From contig JAJZJL010000012.1 in NCBI GenBank assembly GCA_021810145.1, positions 1-54,911 on the forward strand: a stretch of 54,911 nucleotides of DNA. The letters are read 5' to 3'. The notes under the pieces were generated by a model. That model did not search any database. It saw nothing but the letters and a program-made list of their open reading frames with translations, and was not told the origin of the DNA. The position numbers and the translations under genes are program-made. This DNA comes from Planctomycetota bacterium. GTDB taxonomy: Bacteria > Planctomycetota > Phycisphaerae > WQYP01. Of this stretch, positions 51,163 to 54,911 are shown piece after piece. Each line of letters opens with the position of its first letter. Positions within the stretch are counted from its first letter, which is position 1.

Positions 51163-51176
51163 CATGAAGCGCAGTC

Positions 51177-52106
51177 GTTCAAAAACGGACTTCGCACCCG
51201 CGTGTGGACATGACGGATACGCTGCCGCCGCACTGCCCGCCCAAACTGCTTCCGGAACTGGCCGCCGTTGTCCGTGATGATGAACTCTGGCTTGCCATGC
51301 CGCACGGCGGCGCTCTTCACAAGCGCGGCCAGGTTCTTGGCGCAGGGTGTTTTGGCGTAGACTTTCAAAGCCAGAATCTTGCGCGAAAACCCATCCAGAG
51401 TCGCTGCGATGAAAAACGTGAACCACAGGACGCGGAATTGCGTCAAATCCATGCGCCACACCTGATTGGGCTTCTTCGGCTTCAGCAGGTCGTGCGGCTG
51501 CACTCCGACCGGTTCCTCCATGGCCGGTCTGGCTTTTCGCGCCGGCTTTTTTTGCTCCGGTTCCCGCAGCATTCGTTGTACACTCGACCGGCTGATGGCG
51601 ATTCCCGCGCGCAGCAGATGCCGGGCCGTGGTGCGCGTGCCAAATTCCGGTTCCGGGCAGAGGCGGCGAAGTTCGTGGGCTGCCCAACGAACGGCGTCAT
51701 CCATACGATTCCAAACAATAGCTCCGGCCAGGAGATTTGGCCTGCCGTTGCCCTCGACAGCATTGATCCAGGCCCGCACGGTGTTCTCGTGAATCACAAA
51801 ACGCTGGGCGACGGTCTTGGTGTTCCAGTCTCGCAGTCGCATCAGATGCAGGATTGCCAGACGTTGGGCAGGGCGGTAATCGGGTCTTTTCTGTGGCGGC
51901 ATATTCTCCCGCCCGGCACGGAGAATATCCAATTCTCGCCGCAGCAGTTCGGATTCCGTAACTTCATGGTCCCGCTGGATCATCAATCGCAATATCGGCG
52001 AAGCAGCGGAAGCCAACCGTGTGCGGGCCAGTTGCATGGCCTGCCCCAACGTACTGGCCATGGCATCAGCAATACACAGAACGGCAGCGGGGGAGAATTT
52101 CACCAT
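51177..52106 (-). pseudogene. DDE (rve) transposase, 5' part
   Basis: 310 codons of an integrase-core transposase. Residues about 75-125 form an HTH (RPAQRLAILHLMRLRDWNTK, TVAQRFVIHENTVRAW). A linker follows, then an rve catalytic core with first Asp in WRMDLTQF, second in FIITDNGGQF. The expected Glu region lies in the detached 3' part (NGRMERFF). The native frame leaves the element border at SPFLN. The IS ends could not be located. Confidence 0.85.
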
Positions 52107-52216
52107 TCCGATTCTCCATGGTCAAATTGAGTCTGCACGGAAAGCGGCAGCACCACCAGCGACGCGCATCTCAACACGAGCGGTTTCATCGACGCCTTGG
52201 TCGCGTTGGCGGGCCA

Positions 52217-53485
52217 TCACGTTCCGCCGCTGACTTTGGCCTTCTCGCGTTCCGCTATAATTTGCATAATTCCGGAGGCGGGGCGACCGGAATTGATTAG
52301 CTGCGCCATGATCTCCATGTGTGGCCGGATGTGATTGAGAAAATGCTTGTAGCCCGCGCACAGGTAATTCAACCCCGGTTCGCCGTCCGGTGTTACGGCA
52401 AAGCGGTTTTTGGGGCATTCACCGTTGCAGGCGAAACGCACTTCGCAGCGCCGGCAATAAGCGGGGAGAGAGTTTTGTTTGTCGAGGCCGAATTTCTTCT
52501 GGACGGGAGACTCGACCATTTCACGGATGGTCTGCTGGTGAATATTGCCCAGGCGGTATTCCGGAAAAACATAATGGTCGCAGGCATAGAGATCGCCATT
52601 GTGTTCCAGGGCCATAGCGCCGCCGCAGGTTTCGGCAAAAATGCACAAGCCCGCACCACGCCCGGCCCATATTCCCAGTTGCACATCAAAGGTTTGAACA
52701 AATATTTTGCCGACATCCCGTCGGACCCATTGGTCGAACATGTCGGTTAAAAACAGCCCGAATTGTAAAGGCTCGACCGACCACGGGGCAACTTTGAGTT
52801 CGGGCGACAATACTTTCAGCATCGGCGGATTGGCCAGTTCCGTTTCCTCGCTTTTGGTAAATCGCTCCACAACGGGAATAAACTGCATGTAGCCGCTGCC
52901 ATGTTCACGCAGGAATTCATAAACATCAAGAGCATGATAGGCCGATTCCCGGTGTACCACGGTAAGGGTGTTGAAATCCACACCGTGGTCTTTGAGTAAT
53001 TTCAGACCATGCATGACCAGATCAAAACTCGGCTTGCCTCCACGGGTGACGCGATAGCGATCATGCAATTCGCGTGGCCCGTCGATCGACAAGCCGAGCA
53101 GGAAGTGATGTTCCTTGAAGAACTTGCACCAGTTTGAATTCAACAGTGTGCCATTGGTTTGTAGGACGTTTTCGACGCGCTTTTCCGGTGGGCAGAATCG
53201 CTTTTGAAGTTCTACCACCCGGCGGAAAAACTCTATTCCCATCAGCGTGGGTTCACCACCCTGCCAGGCGAAAGAAATTACGTCATTGGGTTGCGATTGG
53301 ATGTACTGCCTTACAAAAGATTCCAGCGTGGCGTCACTGATCCGAAAATCGGCGGCCTTCCGGTGGCTTGGGAAGAGCTTCTCCTTTTCAAGGTAGTAGC
53401 AGTAACTGCAATCCAAATTGCAGATCGGCCCGATGGGCTTGGTCATGATATGAAAGGGCATTTTTGTTGTTGGCTGACTGTTCAT
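52217..53485 (-). CDS. Anaerobic sulfatase-maturating enzyme (radical SAM/SPASM)
   Basis: A 422-residue radical SAM enzyme. The [4Fe-4S] motif is C22-x3-C26-x2-C29 (CNLDCSYCYY), followed by SFAWQGGEPTLMG and LQTNGTLL. The SPASM region carries CGGAMALEHNGDLYACDHY and CRRCEVRFACNGECPKNR, Cys ligands for two auxiliary clusters. Such enzymes convert a sulfatase active-site Cys or Ser to formylglycine. Planctomycetes carry many sulfatases for marine polysaccharides, but none is in this window, so the enzyme would act in trans. It is on the same strand as the SapC gene, 221 bp apart. Confidence 0.9.
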   Translation of the reverse strand: MNSQPTTKMPFHIMTKPIGPICNLDCSYCYYLEKEKLFPSHRKAADFRISDATLESFVRQYIQSQPNDVISFAWQGGEPTLMGIEFFRRVVELQKRFCPPEKRVENVLQTNGTLLNSNWCKFFKEHHFLLGLSIDGPRELHDRYRVTRGGKPSFDLVMHGLKLLKDHGVDFNTLTVVHRESAYHALDVYEFLREHGSGYMQFIPVVERFTKSEETELANPPMLKVLSPELKVAPWSVEPLQFGLFLTDMFDQWVRRDVGKIFVQTFDVQLGIWAGRGAGLCIFAETCGGAMALEHNGDLYACDHYVFPEYRLGNIHQQTIREMVESPVQKKFGLDKQNSLPAYCRRCEVRFACNGECPKNRFAVTPDGEPGLNYLCAGYKHFLNHIRPHMEIMAQLINSGRPASGIMQIIAEREKAKVSGGT

Positions 53486-53706
53486 ACCTAATAGCCCTGG
53501 TTCGTACCCGTCTAAATAGACCGGGCGAGGAGAACGACGTTTCTATCGCATTCCCAAAAGCATAACAAGTCGGCACGTTGTCGCGGCAGATTTCAGGCAA
53601 CCCGCTTTTTTCGCTTACGTCGCAATAAGCTCATGCCTGCGATGTCACTCCAACGCCAGTCAAAAGGCGCACCGTATCGGGCACGAATCACACAATCGTC
53701 CGAATT

Positions 53707-54444
53707 CTATTCCCGGTCGCGCAGTTGCTGTTCAAGTTTTACTACATTTCCCAGCGAAATTAAATGGGCATGGATCAACCCCAGAAAACCGGAGCGATAG
53801 AGTTCGGTGATTTGTTCATTGGAAAGGGCATTGAGTTTACCGTCATCGACGGCATAGAAGCCGCGCAGGGCCAAGGGCTGATTCTTCGTATCACGCGCCC
53901 GAATCTCTCTTCCTACCAGCAAATTCAATTCATTGAGTTTCCCGGTGAGGGCCTGAGTCTGCCGGATGTTGCCCTGATACTGGCCCAAGAAGGCCAATAC
54001 ATTTTTAAGAAGCGGTGTTTCTGCGCCAGCTTCATCGAATAACGGATCGCCGTCCGGGGCTTCCCAGCCGGAAAATGCCGTATCAATGCAGACGCTGAAA
54101 TCCTGTCCGTTGTTGCGTTCCGCCAGAACAAACGGGTAGCGGCGAATAAACGCTGGAATGTAACTGTTGACCCATTTGCCAGTAATATCCACAAAGAGAT
54201 TTTCATTGTTGCGTAATCCCAGCACGACTACAGGCATAAGCCGATCCATGGATGGGCCGGCAAAGACGATGGGATACTCGGTGGCGGCACGGGCGAATTC
54301 CAAAGCGGTAACGGGTACAGAATTGGTCTCCCGTGCGAACTCAAAGTTGGCGTCGCGCAATTTAATTTTGGCGTTGCGATGCGCGGCACGATCCAGCAGT
54401 ACCGGTTTCTGATAAAACAATACCGTGTTGGTTCCGTCGGTCAT
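53707..54444 (-). CDS. SapC-family protein
   Basis: A 245-residue protein with SapC landmarks: a VTALEFARAATEYPIVF start, PVVVLGLRNNENLFVD, WVNSYIPAFIRRYPFVLAE, GGQDF-type VCIDTAFSGW, and a C-terminal helix (LSNEQITELYRSGFLGLIHAHLISL). The family is named from Campylobacter S-layer loci, but its biochemical role is unclear. Start chosen at MTDGTN because GGAGG lies 6 bp before it; an upstream Met at 54534 would add 30 residues of poor coding quality. Confidence 0.88.
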   Translation of the reverse strand: MTDGTNTVLFYQKPVLLDRAAHRNAKIKLRDANFEFARETNSVPVTALEFARAATEYPIVFAGPSMDRLMPVVVLGLRNNENLFVDITGKWVNSYIPAFIRRYPFVLAERNNGQDFSVCIDTAFSGWEAPDGDPLFDEAGAETPLLKNVLAFLGQYQGNIRQTQALTGKLNELNLLVGREIRARDTKNQPLALRGFYAVDDGKLNALSNEQITELYRSGFLGLIHAHLISLGNVVKLEQQLRDRE

Positions 54445-54534
54445 AAAAGCCTCCGTGAAAAAAAGAAACAACTCTTCAAAACCCCGCTTGTGATGATGGA
54501 TCAAGCGGGCGACAAAGTAATAATAATCTGACAT

Positions 54535-54911
54535 CTCCTACCACGCAACAAAAATTCCGCCAGAATTTCAATATGACTTTTGTTGAAGGTTTAACCGGCA
54601 AGCGTCCTTTCTATCGGGCGTTAAATTCCAATCTTGGAACGACCCTTCTACTGGCCTCATATTATGTGGCGCGAACATGTGTTGGCGTAGCGCCAAAATG
54701 TGGTGCCATCTATTCATGTTTAACGCAAATCACACCCTTGCATAACCGGGAAAAAGGAAATCGCCGTGGTCCCGGTCCGAAGTCCACTACAAAAAGCCAC
54801 CGCTGCGCTTGCCATGCTCCGGCTTCACTGCGCGTTGCTGCATTCCAGGCGTGCGCGTGGCATGTCTTTTTTCCGTTTCCTCGGACATCCCCGGCTCAAA
54901 CAGAGGGCTTT
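54535..54911. other. Non-coding stretch at the window end
   Basis: About 380 bp with no supported gene. TTGGCG (54683) faces CGCCAA across TAG, a short hairpin. I recognise neither a promoter nor an RNA; the end may belong to a gene cut by the window edge. Confidence 0.4.

Larger units (their letters stand above)
47774..51176 (+). mobile_element. Large-serine-recombinase element inserted in the transposase gene
   Basis: About 3,403 bp carrying a DUF5372-type gene, an HTH gene, a small coupled gene and a large serine recombinase. Both junctions share GTT (47774-47776 and 51177-51179), as expected for the short core of serine integrases. Excision at this core restores the interrupted transposase frame exactly. 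The precise crossover within GTT cannot be fixed. Confidence 0.85.

Overview
The window looks like chromosomal DNA of a planctomycete (Planctomycetota, possibly Phycisphaerae or a relative). The main evidence is a 6,410-residue protein with the planctomycete LEPR-XLL N-terminal sorting motif (LEPRLLLS, residues 72-79). A DUF1580 protein and an anaerobic sulfatase maturase fit this. The class-level assignment is inference.

Layout. 1-6.9 kb is ordinary backbone: a divergent secreted protein, tilS, a GT-C glycosyltransferase and an AsmA-family protein, then tRNA-Arg(CCT). 6.9-11.5 kb is a small integrated element that starts at the tRNA 3' end. It has a tyrosine integrase, a DUF1580 protein, a LexA/CI-type repressor, small DNA-binding proteins, and an orphan conjugation pair (DUF2840-like and TraF-like peptidase).

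11.5-39.9 kb is the core of the window. Two divergent transcription units encode what looks like a dedicated export machine: a short SecA-like ATPase and a PqqD-M50 protease-lipoyl fusion on the minus strand; on the plus strand a periplasmic adaptor, a GAF-TM-HlyD adaptor, a lipoprotein TolC-type channel and the giant protein. The giant has no ordinary signal peptide. It carries thousands of residues of beta-rich repeats, lectin/CBM-like, PKD, FN3 and cadherin-like domains, then an alpha/beta-hydrolase (lipase-like) domain with a visible Ser-Asp-His triad, and a roughly 330-residue C-terminal module.

39.9-47.4 kb is a cassette array. Directly after the giant gene, a small four-helix membrane protein alternates with detached copies of the giant's C-terminal module, several still beginning with the LANPNLPLGS-type junction found in the full-length protein. 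Stop/start overlaps and 11-bp spacings recur at the joints. The layout resembles orphan toxin-tip/immunity arrays of Rhs/CDI polymorphic toxins, although the function here is unknown. The array is decaying: one module is split by an IS66 element (perfect 8-bp target duplication GATTCGAT), one is a deletion fusion, and the last runs into an IS.

47.4-52.1 kb holds a DDE (rve) transposase gene split by a 3.4-kb large-serine-recombinase element. Removing the element restores a 410-codon reading frame. 52.2-54.4 kb has an anaerobic sulfatase maturase and a SapC-family protein, followed by 0.4-0.5 kb without a recognisable gene.

Working model (inference): the SecA-like motor, M50 fusion, two adaptors and TolC channel export the giant LEPR-XLL protein, whose tail can be exchanged with the orphan cassettes downstream; the small membrane proteins are either cognate protectors or membrane partners of each tail.
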